NCBI RefSeq assembly: GCF_009695935.1
Contig: NZ_VUMY01000007.1
Span: 58,971 to 122,970 of the forward strand
DNA length: 64,000 nucleotides
Direction of reading: 5' to 3'
Source: Mobiluncus porci
Lineage (GTDB): Bacteria; Actinomycetota; Actinomycetes; Actinomycetales; Actinomycetaceae
Shown here: positions 27,737-35,868 of the stretch, piece by piece
Layout: every line of letters starts with the position of its first letter
Numbering within the stretch: the stretch's first letter is position 1
The notes under the pieces: model-generated
What the model saw: the letters and a program-made list of their open reading frames with translations, nothing else
Database searches by the model: none
What the model was told of the DNA's origin: nothing
Translations under genes and position numbers: made by a program

Positions 27737-28573
27737 TCAGCGATTCTTGCCAGACTTACGGCGACGGACAATGTACTGATTCGACGCCTTCTTCTTACTA
27801 CGGGTTCGACCCTCGGGCTTGCCCCACGGGCTCACCGGATGACGACCACCGGAAGTGCGGCCTTCGCCACCACCGTGCGGGTGATCCACCGGGTTCATGA
27901 CGACACCGCGAACCTTCGGGCGACGTCCCAACCAGCGGGAACGGCCCGCCTTACCGAGGTCAATGTTGGCCTGGTCAGCATTGCCAACCTCGCCAATCGT
28001 CGCGCGGCAGCGCGCATCCACGTTGCGGATTTCGCCGGAAGGCATACGCAACTGCGCCATCTTGCCTTCCTTCGCAACCAACTGCACCGAAGCGCCAGCG
28101 GAGCGAGCAATCTTGGCTCCGCCACCGGGACGCAACTCGATAGCGTGGATGGTGGTACCGAGCGGAATATTCTTCAACGGCAAGTTATTGCCGGGTTTGA
28201 TATCCGCGCCGGGACCCTGCTCAATCGGATCGCCCTTCTTCAACTTCGCCGGAGCGAGAATGTAACGCTTCTCGCCGTCTGCGTAAGAAATCAGGGCAAT
28301 ACGAGCGGTGCGATTCGGATCGTATTCGATCTCGGCCACCTTTGCTGGAATGCCATCCTTGTCGTGACGACGGAAGTCAATCACGCGGTATTGGCGCTTG
28401 TGACCTCCACCGCGACGGCGGCTGGTCACGCGACCGAGGTTATTGCGCCCACCGGTTTTGTGGAGCGGACGCAGCAAGGACTTCTCCGGATGATCGCGAG
28501 TGATTTCCTCGAAATCAGCCACGGAGGCCCCGCGACGACCCGGGGTGGTCGGCTTGTACTTACGGATTCCCAT
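27737..28573 (-). CDS. rplB: 50S ribosomal protein L2
   Basis: The 278-residue protein is needed for subunit association and peptidyl transfer. [20 protein letters not shown] opens it, and [20 protein letters not shown] contains the functionally essential histidine region. The basic C-terminus ([20 protein letters not shown]) is conserved. It lies 14 bp after rplW. Confidence 0.98.
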   Translation of the reverse strand: MGIRKYKPTTPGRRGASVADFEEITRDHPEKSLLRPLHKTGGRNNLGRVTSRRRGGGHKRQYRVIDFRRHDKDGIPAKVAEIEYDPNRTARIALISYADGEKRYILAPAKLKKGDPIEQGPGADIKPGNNLPLKNIPLGTTIHAIELRPGGGAKIARSAGASVQLVAKEGKMAQLRMPSGEIRNVDARCRATIGEVGNADQANIDLGKAGRSRWLGRRPKVRGVVMNPVDHPHGGGEGRTSGGRHPVSPWGKPEGRTRSKKKASNQYIVRRRKSGKNR

Positions 28574-28587
28574 TTGTTCTCTCCCCC

Positions 28588-28890
28588 TTAAGCCTGTTGT
28601 CCGAAGACGTCGATGGAGCCTTCACGCAAAGTGACGATGGCTCGCTTGGTGTCGTTTCGCTTGCCCCAACCGGTACGGGTACGCACGCGCTTGCCGGTCC
28701 GGTTTTGGGTGTTGACGGATTCCACTTTGACCTTGAAGATGGCTTCGATGGCCTGCTTGATTTCCGTCTTATTGGCCTTCGGATCGACCAGGAAAGTGTA
28801 TTGTCCGTGGTCAATCAGGTTGTAGGACTTCTCACTCACAACCGGCTTCAAAATGATGTCGTGAGGATCTTTTGCTGGTAGCAAGCTCAT
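28588..28890 (-). CDS. rplW: 50S ribosomal protein L23
   Basis: This 100-residue exit-tunnel protein docks chaperones and [23 protein letters not shown] and [20 protein letters not shown] are typical. The loop that reaches into the tunnel is [18 protein letters not shown]. It overlaps the rplD stop by 4 bp. Confidence 0.96.
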   Translation of the reverse strand: MSLLPAKDPHDIILKPVVSEKSYNLIDHGQYTFLVDPKANKTEIKQAIEAIFKVKVESVNTQNRTGKRVRTRTGWGKRNDTKRAIVTLREGSIDVFGQQA

Positions 28891-29531
28891 TTATCTTCCC
28901 CTTTCTTCAAGAAGGAATCGAGGGCCGTGGAGGAAAACACCACGTCATCGTTGGCCAACACATCGTAGGTGTTGAGTTCACCAACGAAGAGCGCGTGATG
29001 TTCCGCGAGGTTGTTTACACTCAAAGCCACCACGTCATCGACCTCGGGGGTCAAAACGATAAGGGCGCGACGATTGTCAACCACGCCGGTCAAAGCAGCC
29101 TTAGCGGCCTTGGTGGACGGGGTTTCGGTGACGCCGAAATCGCTCAAAACGTGGATGCGACCGGCCCGAGCCCGATCGGAAAGCGCCTGGCGGAGAGCCG
29201 CGGCCTTCATTTTCTTCGGGGTCTTTTGAGAGTAGTCGCGCGGTTGCGGACCGTGAACGATACCGCCACCAGCAAACTGCGGGGCGCGAATCGAACCCTG
29301 ACGAGCCCGACCGGTGCCCTTCTGACGGAACGGCTTCTTGCCACCACCGGAAACATCAGCGCGAGTCTTGGTCGCGTGCGTGCCCTGGCGAGCCGCAGCG
29401 AGCTGGGCGTTGACGACCTGGTGAACCAAAGGAATGTTCAAGTCGAGGTCGAACACGTCTCCCGGAAGTTCCGCAGTTCCGGTTTTCTTGCCGGACGCAT
29501 CGAGAATGTCAATATTGCGGGTTTCAGTCAT
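28887..29531 (-). CDS. rplD: 50S ribosomal protein L4
   Basis: The 214-residue protein carries the tunnel-constriction loop [20 protein letters not shown], a common site of macrolide-resistance changes. In E. coli L4 also represses the S10 operon. The acidic N-terminus ([20 protein letters not shown]) is normal for the phylum. It lies 2 bp after rplC. Confidence 0.97.
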   Translation of the reverse strand: MTETRNIDILDASGKKTGTAELPGDVFDLDLNIPLVHQVVNAQLAAARQGTHATKTRADVSGGGKKPFRQKGTGRARQGSIRAPQFAGGGIVHGPQPRDYSQKTPKKMKAAALRQALSDRARAGRIHVLSDFGVTETPSTKAAKAALTGVVDNRRALIVLTPEVDDVVALSVNNLAEHHALFVGELNTYDVLANDDVVFSSTALDSFLKKGEDK

Positions 29532-29533
29532 GA

Positions 29534-30190
29534 TTAGTCTCCCTTCACAGCCGAGCGAATCATCACGATGCCACCCTTGGGACCGGGGATAGCGCCGGTC
29601 ACGACGACCAAGCCCTTATCCGCGTCCACGGCCTGCACCTTCAGGTTCATAATCGTGCGGCGTTCCCCGCCCATACGACCGGCCATGTTCAGGCCCTTGA
29701 AGACGCGACCGGGGGTCGCGCAGGCGCCAATAGAACCAGGCTTGCGGTGGTTACGGTGGGAACCGTGAGAGGAAGAAACGCCTTGGAAACCGTGGCGCTT
29801 CATCACACCGGCAAAACCCTTGCCCTTGGTGTTTCCGGAAACGTCAACCAAGGATCCCGCCTCGAAAGTGTCAGCCCCAAGTTCTTGGCCGAGCTCATAG
29901 GTTTCAGCATCGGTGGTGCGAACTTCCGCCAGGTGACGGCGAGGTTCTACCCCAGATTTGGCGAAGTGTCCCGCCATCGGCTTGGTGACCTTGCGCTCAT
30001 CCATTTTCCCGAAGCCCAACTGAACCGCGGCATAGCCATCGCGATCCTGAGTACGGACATCGGTTACTACGTTTTTATCTACTTCGACCACGGTCACGGG
30101 GATGAGCATGCCATCTTCGTCCCAGACCTGGGTCATTCCAAGTTTTCGCCCGATTAAAGCTTTCACCGGGGCCAGTGTTCCTGTAGTCAT
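29534..30190 (-). CDS. rplC: 50S ribosomal protein L3
   Basis: The 218-residue protein approaches the peptidyl transferase centre through its [20 protein letters not shown] loop, which is the tiamulin/linezolid-resistance region. [20 protein letters not shown] and [16 protein letters not shown] are family blocks. It follows rpsJ by 10 bp. Confidence 0.97.
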   Translation of the reverse strand: MTTGTLAPVKALIGRKLGMTQVWDEDGMLIPVTVVEVDKNVVTDVRTQDRDGYAAVQLGFGKMDERKVTKPMAGHFAKSGVEPRRHLAEVRTTDAETYELGQELGADTFEAGSLVDVSGNTKGKGFAGVMKRHGFQGVSSSHGSHRNHRKPGSIGACATPGRVFKGLNMAGRMGGERRTIMNLKVQAVDADKGLVVVTGAIPGPKGGIVMIRSAVKGD

Positions 30191-30200
30191 TTGGCCCTCC

Positions 30201-30509
30201 TTACAGCTTAATCTCGATATTCACGTCAGCGGGCAGTTCGAGACGCATCAGCGAATCGACCGCACTCGGCGTGGGGTCAATAATGTCAATAAGGCGCTTG
30301 TGGGTGCGAACTTCGAACTGTTCGCGGCTGTCCTTATATTTATGTGGCGACCGAACAACGACATAGACGTTCTTTTCGGTCGGCAGGGGCACAGGTCCGA
30401 CTACGGTAGCGCCAGCACTGGTTACCGTCTCGACGATTTTCTTCGCCGAGGAGTCGATGACATCGTGATCATACGACTTCAGCCGGATGCGGATTTTTTG
30501 TCCCGCCAT
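30201..30509 (-). CDS. rpsJ: 30S ribosomal protein S10 (NusE)
   Basis: The start is placed at [20 protein letters not shown], 20 codons inside the longest frame, giving the usual 102 residues. S10 functions in the 30S head and, with NusB, in transcription antitermination. It is the first gene of the S10 block, followed by rplC, rplD, rplW, rplB, rpsS, rplV, rpsC, rplP, rpmC and rpsQ. Confidence 0.97.
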   Translation of the reverse strand: MAGQKIRIRLKSYDHDVIDSSAKKIVETVTSAGATVVGPVPLPTEKNVYVVVRSPHKYKDSREQFEVRTHKRLIDIIDPTPSAVDSLMRLELPADVNIEIKL

Positions 30510-30910
30510 GGCTTCCAACCTTTCCTCTAACTGGTTCTTCACCGATGCACGCTCTCGGGCGTGTCGCATTTTTTAGTCACAACACGGCAAAAACTTGCAT
30601 CGTTGGATTTCCAAGACTCCCAAGGCTTTTCCTTGAGGAGGAGCGCTCTGCAGAGGCCTGCTGGCCTCAAGACGCGCCGAGGAAATAGCTTACACTTCTA
30701 GGCTCCCCCGTGGCAAATTCGTGCGGTTATTGAAGCCGGCAGGGAGAATCACATCTAGAGGGTCTCAACCCACGGCGTGACGAATTATCAATTAACGCCA
30801 ATAAGGCTGTGGGACGCGATACTCTAAAACTTACTGTAAGGTACTCTAATAATGTTAGAGTTAGAGCATTTCCTCAACTACTTCCCCATGTTACAGCGAT
30901 GTCTTTACCC
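30510..30910. other. S10-block leader and flanking intergenic region
   Basis: No gene was found. Nearest rpsJ there is a possible structured leader: CTTGAGG at 30632-30638 pairs with CCTCAAG at 30665-30671 and encloses nested self-complementary GGCC and CTCTGCAGAG segments. Further away, two TACTCTAA boxes start at 30820 and 30842, exactly 22 bp apart. They flank the palindrome TTACTGTAA (30831-30839) and are followed by two TTAGAG boxes (30855-30866). The S10 promoter is presumably here, but no clear hexamer pair is evident. Confidence 0.45.
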
Positions 30911-31144
30911 CTACATATTGGAATTATCAGAACGACGCTTATGTAAAGAAACCGCTGCTATAACAGTAACTACTGTCGCCAAAATTGCAGTATGAACAAC
31001 ATCACTAGGGGTAACTAGTGACTCGAGGTAGCTGTCCGCATCAGAACGCGCCCAGTAAATAAACGGAGTGAGCACTACGTAAGAGCTGACAAAGTAAATC
31101 ACCACCGTAATTACACTCAGTTTATGATGCATTGACGTTTTCAT
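30911..31144 (-). CDS. small two-helix membrane protein, possible immunity protein
   Basis: The 77-residue protein has a TM helix at ~9-28 and another at ~47-67, with a short charged loop (WARSDADSYLESLV) between them and a basic C-terminus (SLHKRRSDN). The start has GAGGTGAGCC directly upstream, so it should be well translated. It lies 17 bp downstream of the full reading frame of the bacteriocin-like precursor. This position and size fit an immunity protein for a membrane-active peptide. The role is inferred from context only; no family was recognised. Confidence 0.5.
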   Translation of the reverse strand: MKTSMHHKLSVITVVIYFVSSYVVLTPFIYWARSDADSYLESLVTPSDVVHTAILATVVTVIAAVSLHKRRSDNSNM

Positions 31145-31161
31145 GGCTCACCTCATAAATT

Positions 31162-31749
31162 TCACAATGTACCTCGACAACCTGCCGCAGCGAACCCTAG
31201 AGCAACCGCGATAGCAGCCGGACCTCCAAGAGCCTTTATAGCACCTTTAGCCACTAGAGGAGCAACAATTCACAGAACCGTTGTTGCCGCAAGACCCCAG
31301 TTCCAAGCCGCTACCGCCGTGCCGATTTCAGCCCACGCAGCCGCAGTAAGAGCAGTCGCAGAGATACCCAAAGCGGAAAAAAGCAAACACTGTCCAAAGG
31401 CCACCGCATCTCTTTTCTCAGTATCAGTAATGGTATACGCAAGATTTGGATCGTTAAGAACTTGGGCTAGATTCCTAAACTGTTGGATATTCTTATAATA
31501 CCCATCAATAAGGACACTCCAACCGTTGACCTTAAATTCAGTTCCATCATAGATGACATAACGTGTGAAAATAGTTTCTATATCCTTTGAAAATTGCTCC
31601 ATTTCACTTTCAGTCACCTCATAGCCTTGTATAGTAGAAGTACTGTCGCTACTTACATTCGGCTCGGCAACCGCGGCTGGTGTTATCGCGAAGATACTCA
31701 GACTTGCTGCAACGACTCCTGCTATAATCGATGTTAATCTGGTTTTCAT
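31162..31749 (-). pseudogene. secreted bacteriocin-like precursor with in-frame TGA
   Basis: A GGGAGCGGAT lies just before the ATG. Residues 1-28 are a signal peptide ending ITPAAVA. A polar pro-region follows to ~residue 112. From VAFGQCLLFSALGISATAL onward the protein is very hydrophobic and rich in A, G and W. A TGA at 31270-31272 ends the product at residue 159, but the frame continues for 35 sense codons (IVAPLVAKGAIKALGGPAAI, then AVALGFAAAGCRGTL) in the same style to a TGA at 31162-31164. The two cysteines that could pair lie on either side of the stop. Restoring TGG would give a 195-residue precursor. The layout (signal, pro-region, hydrophobic C-terminus with two cysteines) recalls SdpC-type toxins; that is analogy, not homology. 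Confidence 0.55.
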
Positions 31750-31820
31750 ATCCGCTCCCTATTCTAAAGCAACATTTAATAGCTAACATATTACCAGCCT
31801 CGCCTATCGCGGAACTATCC

Positions 31821-31870
31821 GTCTATACCCCGAGGGTGGTATCTTTTAGGTAAGGGGCTGGGGTATAGAC
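31821..31870. promoter_or_regulatory. palindromic control element, copy A
   Basis: Half-sites GTCTATACCCC (31821-31831) and GGGGTATAGAC (31860-31870) are perfect inverted repeats separated by 28 bp. The spacer holds GGTGGTATCTTTT, a partial third half-site. The element lies 72 bp upstream of the bacteriocin-like gene (minus strand) and exactly 30 bp upstream of the ATG of a short plus-strand ORF. A nearly identical element with the same spacing lies at 34433-34482. The neighbouring NarL-type regulator is a candidate binder. Confidence 0.6.
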
Positions 31871-31900
31871 AGCCGGTAGCGCGCGGGACCCGCTGTAAAC

Positions 31901-31951
31901 ATGAAAAGTTTAGGAATCATCTTCACCGTTCTCCTCACACTGGCACCATAA
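31901..31951 (+). pseudogene. truncated copy of the MKSLGII leader peptide ORF
   Basis: This short frame encodes MKSLGIIFTVLLTLAP and stops. Its first 21 bases are identical to the start of the ORF at 34513, and both follow the palindromic element by exactly 30 bp. There is no good RBS. It may be a decayed duplicate, or the conserved 21 bp may be part of the promoter or leader rather than coding. Confidence 0.35.
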
Positions 31952-32080
31952 GGATTGGCGCGCCAAACAGTTCTCAAACCTGACTCGTACAGGTTTTAAG
32001 ATTTTCTGCGATTTGCTTAATGTCTTCGAAGTTCAGAGGGTTTTGTTTGGCGTATTTGGGTCACTAATCTGTTAGTTAGG

Positions 32081-32386
32081 ATGGGGTCATGTACCCGTTT
32101 TCGCGTAAAGGTTCGGACGGCTTCAGTTGCCACGGCGGTGCAGCTCGTGGCGAAGGAGTGCCAGACGAGCCGCGTCTTGAAGCATTTAGGTTCGGCACAT
32201 TCTGAAGCAGAGTAGGCGGTCTCGATGGAGGCTGCCCGTAAGGAATTACACCCCGACCAGCTCGAGTTTGACCTGGATTCTCTCGGTGAGAGCGCCAGCG
32301 TATCCCCGGCGGTTCAGTCTCAACGTTCGGCTTTATTGTGGGACGTGATGCGTAACGTTTACACTATTCTAGGACTCGACCGGTGA
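32081..32386 (+). pseudogene. IS1634-type transposase N-terminal remnant
   Basis: The frame reads MGSCTRFRVKVRTASVATAV, then QLVAKECQTSRVLKHLGSAH, SEAE, a TAG at 32213-32215, and continues AVSMEAARKELHPDQLEFDL and DVMRNVYTILGLDR to a TGA. VRTASxATAVQLV and LKHLGSAHSEAE match the start of IS1634/IS4-like transposases. The remaining ~450 residues, including the DDE core, are absent. It is a dead fragment and evidence of past insertion in this locus. Confidence 0.7.
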
Positions 32387-32472
32387 TAGAATCCAACCAG
32401 GAGACAACAATAGATTCCGGCACTTTCACCAGTTAGCTTTCAACCACCTAAGTTTGCCCTACATGTCAGGAT

Positions 32473-33630
32473 TTAGTGGAAGAACCAATCAGCTGGGATG
32501 ATTGGGGCACCACCTAAGTAAACGGATTTCGGTATACTAAAGGTTTGCGCCGTCGTTTTGCCTGTCTCGGTATCCAAACGAATCAGACCCTGTGCTTTCC
32601 TTACAGCTAATTTGGTTTTCTCTGCTTCTGTTGCCCAAAAGGGAATAAACAGGTACTTGCCTCGTGCATATAGCTTGTTAACCACCGGCGAGTTCAGGTC
32701 AATATCTAGCACCATGTCGACCAATTTTTTCCCATCAAGATCAAATGAACATAAAGTGATGTCATCGCCTTCGTGCGTCCTTAGGCCATAAAAAGCCCCG
32801 TTCATATATTTTACATGGTAAATTTCATTCTCTAAATATATCGGTTCACCTAATTGCGTGCCATTTTTCAGCGAAAATTTTACTAGAAAATTGTTCCACA
32901 TACCGGTATCGCCTGTGTATCCTACAATACAATACACCGTTTGGGATTTGATTTCACAGGCACTGAAAGTGTACCATTCTTCTGGAGTTTGAACTGTTTT
33001 TTCCGAAACAACAGTTCCGTCAGCTAAATCTAGAACCGCATAACGCGGATTGTTGTCTATACCTGTGCCATTATCGCCGCTTACTATTACATAACTATCA
33101 GCAACGGACACTTGATTAACATACAACGAGACGATGGTGGACCACAGCACTTTTCCCTCTGAATCAAGACGAAATACCTTCTCGGGATAGCTTCCATCAG
33201 GGAGATTGTAAGACAATTTGTTTTTTGCCACGATAGAACCACCGTCGGGAAGTCCCGCAAGCGCCGTATAGCCACCAAAGTCACCTAGTTCTTCAGTTTC
33301 TACCCATTTCCAATTACCCTTCTTGTCTATACGTAAGAGGCCGTCGCTTCGACTAGCCGCAATATACACCGTCGGGCCATCCAAATCTGTCTGATGAGAA
33401 TAGTCAAAATCTGGGAGGGGCATCAATTTCCTAGCCACAGCTTCGGGTTTGCCGGCCACAGCATAAGACTCCTCAAAACTGCTCTGGATGATGAGATTCT
33501 CATCTGGGAGAAGATTGAACTTTCCCTCGTGAGAAGGTGGAGCACTGGCACAAGAACTGAGAACAATTCCCATTAGAAGCGCTATGCTCCACCTCCAACG
33601 CTTGGAGCTACCTGTTGAAGCTTCAGCCAT
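32473..33630 (-). CDS. lipoprotein with beta-propeller-like repeats
   Basis: The 385-residue protein has a basic start and a TM-like stretch with lipobox VLSSC (C27). The mature part has recurring blade-like units: VYIAASRSDGLLRIDKKGNW, FRLDSEGKVLWSTIVSLY, RYAVLDLADGTVVSEKTVQ, LVKFSLKNGTQLGEPIYLEN and IRLDTETGKTTAQ. These suggest a PQQ/WD-type propeller anchored on the outer face of the membrane. The gene overlaps the end of the papain-fold hydrolase gene by 8 bp, so it depends on that transcript. Function is unknown; a sensor or binding partner of the secreted proteins is possible. It is AT-rich compared with the flanking chromosome. Confidence 0.65.
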   Translation of the reverse strand: MAEASTGSSKRWRWSIALLMGIVLSSCASAPPSHEGKFNLLPDENLIIQSSFEESYAVAGKPEAVARKLMPLPDFDYSHQTDLDGPTVYIAASRSDGLLRIDKKGNWKWVETEELGDFGGYTALAGLPDGGSIVAKNKLSYNLPDGSYPEKVFRLDSEGKVLWSTIVSLYVNQVSVADSYVIVSGDNGTGIDNNPRYAVLDLADGTVVSEKTVQTPEEWYTFSACEIKSQTVYCIVGYTGDTGMWNNFLVKFSLKNGTQLGEPIYLENEIYHVKYMNGAFYGLRTHEGDDITLCSFDLDGKKLVDMVLDIDLNSPVVNKLYARGKYLFIPFWATEAEKTKLAVRKAQGLIRLDTETGKTTAQTFSIPKSVYLGGAPIIPADWFFH

Positions 33631-34363
33631 TTGTTGCCCATAAGGTGACAGTCGCCGAAGAATTCACTAATTCCGCTGGAGTGACGATTGAATCAATCGT
33701 AACGTAGTCGATATCATTCCCCTGAGTCAACCAGGCACGCCAAACTAACTGAGAGCAGTAATACCTACTGGTATCCCACTTGTTGAAAAAATTCCAGTTA
33801 TATGGCTTACCAACTTGAGATGAGGCCCAATTCGCTGCGGCCTGACGTTTCTGAAGGCTAGAAACCTTGTTTCCTAACAGAATCTTTCCACCAGGTTTAT
33901 TCTGCCAACCGTTAGGATACCGCTGCACCCCATCCAAGCCTATGGAAGAATGACTCTTCGCAAAAGACTCTATAGTTACGCTTTTATTGTTAGAAACAAT
34001 GGCGGCATGTCCGACGAGGGAACTACTTCCGGAACTATTTCCAAAAGTTGAAACCCAAATTTCACCAGGCTCACCTGGTTTGGGGCTATATACCGTAGCT
34101 CTTGTGCTTGTACTCCTAGTTTCCGAAGCAGGCAAGTTATCCTTAATGGCCTTATCCATGAAGTTCTTGTCCCTATCCGCATAATATTGAAGATCATCCG
34201 CAGTCAATCCTGATGCTTTCATGACTTCCACATCCGAGTTGCTTCCAGATGGCTCTTAAGCATGCGCAAAAGCTGGTGTGGCAGCCGTTCCAGCCATGCT
34301 GACAAAAATTGCTGTCCCCAACAGAGTCGCACCAACTCTAAATATTAAACCTTGCGTTCTCAT
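33623..34363 (-). pseudogene. secreted permuted papain-fold (YiiX/NlpC-like) hydrolase with stop after the signal peptide
   Basis: From the ATG at 34361-34363 (GGAGAC upstream) the frame encodes a clear signal peptide, MRTQGLIFRVGATLLGTAIF to TPAFAHA, then a TAA at 34256-34258. It then continues in frame EPSGSNSDVEVMKASGLTAD to the stop at 33623. The enzyme domain has the permuted order: histidine in VGHAAIVSNN first, then cysteine in YYCSQLVWRAW. This is the pattern of YiiX/YaeF-type amidases or lipid hydrolases. Without readthrough only an untranslocated protein from an internal GTG (34231) could be made. The stop falls directly after the predicted AFA cleavage site. Confidence 0.65.
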
Positions 34364-34432
34364 AGTTTGTCTCCTGTTCATTGCTATTGTGTCAGTTTAG
34401 ACAATCTGAATCTAAACCAGCATGGACAAACC

Positions 34433-34482
34433 GTCCATACCCCAATGGGGGTATCTTTTGGGTAACTGTTTGGGGTATAGAC
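34433..34482. promoter_or_regulatory. palindromic control element, copy B
   Basis: Half-sites GTCCATACCCC (34433-34443) and GGGGTATAGAC (34472-34482) have the same 28-bp spacer as copy A and one mismatch. The spacer holds GGGGGTATCTTTTGGGTAA, matching copy A closely. It lies 69 bp upstream of the hydrolase gene (minus) and 30 bp upstream of the MKSLGII ORF (plus). The geometry is thus conserved with respect to genes on both sides. Confidence 0.65.
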
Positions 34483-34512
34483 AGCTCCGGAGTTCGCGAC
34501 GACGATGTCAGT

Positions 34513-34719
34513 ATGAAAAGTTTAGGAATCATCTTGTCTGCCCTCATCGCTCTGGGTTCTTCTGCCCCGACAACGTCAACCATTCTCCAAAGAGACACAT
34601 CCAGATTGGTAAGTTCCGCCATTTCTGTCAGATCAAGCGGAGATCACCAAGAACCAGGCAAGGCGCTTTATTTTCCCTGCAAGGAACTCCCCTCTCCCTT
34701 GAACTGGTTTTGTGTCTAA
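34513..34719 (+). CDS. small putatively secreted peptide
   Basis: The 68-residue ORF starts MKSLGIILSALIALGSSAPT, a weak signal-peptide-like helix, and ends PCKELPSPLNWFCV with two cysteines 10 residues apart near the C-terminus. There is no strong RBS before the ATG. The AGGA inside the ORF followed by a TTG could start a shorter product. The first 21 bases are duplicated at 31901 at the same distance from the same palindrome. It ends 7 bp before the convergent histidine-kinase stop. A signalling or antimicrobial peptide is possible, but coding status is unproven. Confidence 0.4.
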   Translation: MKSLGIILSALIALGSSAPTTSTILQRDTSRLVSSAISVRSSGDHQEPGKALYFPCKELPSPLNWFCV

Positions 34720-34725
34720 AAGCTG

Positions 34726-35868
34726 TTAAACGCCAATAGTTATGCTCCAGGTGGCATCATCCAGGGCTGTTTCTACCTGGCCTCCGAGGCTTTCCACGCG
34801 GCGTTTTATTCCGACGAGGCCATGTCCGGAACTGGGAAAATTCGCGCCTCCGTCCTTTACTTCATTGGCGCAATAGAGGCGAACCCGACTCGCGTTAATA
34901 CGCAGCAATAACGCCACAGGCTGCGTAGCATCGGCATACTTCATAATGTTGGTGGAAATCTCACGAAGGCAATCTGCCAAAACGGTAGCCGTAGAAGGTG
35001 GCACGCTTTCCGTGTCTCCTTGAATCTGCAACTCCAAGGTGAAACCAGCACGTTGCAACGCGTCCGAAAACTCCTGTAAAACAGACCCAAAATCAGAATT
35101 TACACAAGCATCTGCCGTGTCCTCTATCATTTGGGGAGCCTTTTCCCCGCCAGCCAGTAAAGCCCACTGCTGCGACCTTGATTGCAGCTCCTTCACTAAG
35201 TCACGCATTTCACGTAATCCTCGAGCAGACAGCCCGTTTATCTGTTCCAAATGGTCAGCCTGGTCCTGAGCAACAGTTGAGAGCTTTGCCTCGGATAGAA
35301 TACTAATCTGTACCAACACATGAGAAATCGAATCATGAACCTCAGTGGCGAAATCCTGGCTCTGTTGAGCCAACTGTAAACGACGACGCACCTGCTCCAT
35401 CTCAAGCAAACGCCGATTGTACGCTATTGTCAACCCCACAGCAATTGGAATCACACCATAAAGTATTGCCCCAAAAGAATTATTAAAATCCTCTTCCGCC
35501 AGGTAGAAACCGTATATAAGAGAGAGGGCAGTGACAGCTCCGGCGCCTATCCCAATCCAGGCAGGGGTGGTAGCACATAAGTATCCAATCGCGAATAACG
35601 AAATATCAGCAAAAGAGGTAAAGGTAACTGGTGAAACAGCTAACACAGCAGCAACCGCACACACTGCCAGTAAACCTTCACGACGGAACCAGACGGAGGC
35701 AGCTTCAGCTACCAGAATAAAAAGCCAGGCAATCCAATTAGCTAGAACTGGACCAACTAGCAGGAGCCGCACAAACTGGTAGATTGCAATCATAATAATC
35801 AACAACGGATACCAATACCGGCGCAGCCACAACCACAGCGGCGCGAGCCTGGAACTGCTCCTCTTCAT
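34726..35868 (-). CDS. membrane sensor histidine kinase, NarX/DesK-type
   Basis: The 380-residue protein has about six hydrophobic segments within residues 15-150 and no large extracellular domain, as in peptide- or lipid-sensing kinases. The HisKA_3 helix carries the phospho-accepting histidine in FATEVHDSISHVLVQISILS. The HATPase domain includes LREISTNIMKYADATQP (N box) and SSGHGLVGIKRRVESLGG (G box). It overlaps the regulator gene upstream by 4 bp, and the two form a two-component pair. The neighbouring secreted proteins and duplicated operators are candidate inputs and targets. Confidence 0.85.
   Translation of the reverse strand: MKRSSSRLAPLWLWLRRYWYPLLIIMIAIYQFVRLLLVGPVLANWIAWLFILVAEAASVWFRREGLLAVCAVAAVLAVSPVTFTSFADISLFAIGYLCATTPAWIGIGAGAVTALSLIYGFYLAEEDFNNSFGAILYGVIPIAVGLTIAYNRRLLEMEQVRRRLQLAQQSQDFATEVHDSISHVLVQISILSEAKLSTVAQDQADHLEQINGLSARGLREMRDLVKELQSRSQQWALLAGGEKAPQMIEDTADACVNSDFGSVLQEFSDALQRAGFTLELQIQGDTESVPPSTATVLADCLREISTNIMKYADATQPVALLLRINASRVRLYCANEVKDGGANFPSSGHGLVGIKRRVESLGGQVETALDDATWSITIGV

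Noticed and set aside
25743..28591. Very long plus-strand frames opposite rpsC, rplV, rpsS and rplB
   Set aside because: They are antisense to strongly supported ribosomal protein genes and show no motif.
33045..33335. Extra GTCTATAC matches at ~33056 and ~33326
   Set aside because: Both are inside the lipoprotein coding sequence, lack the CCCC part and a paired half-site, and are best explained by codon use.
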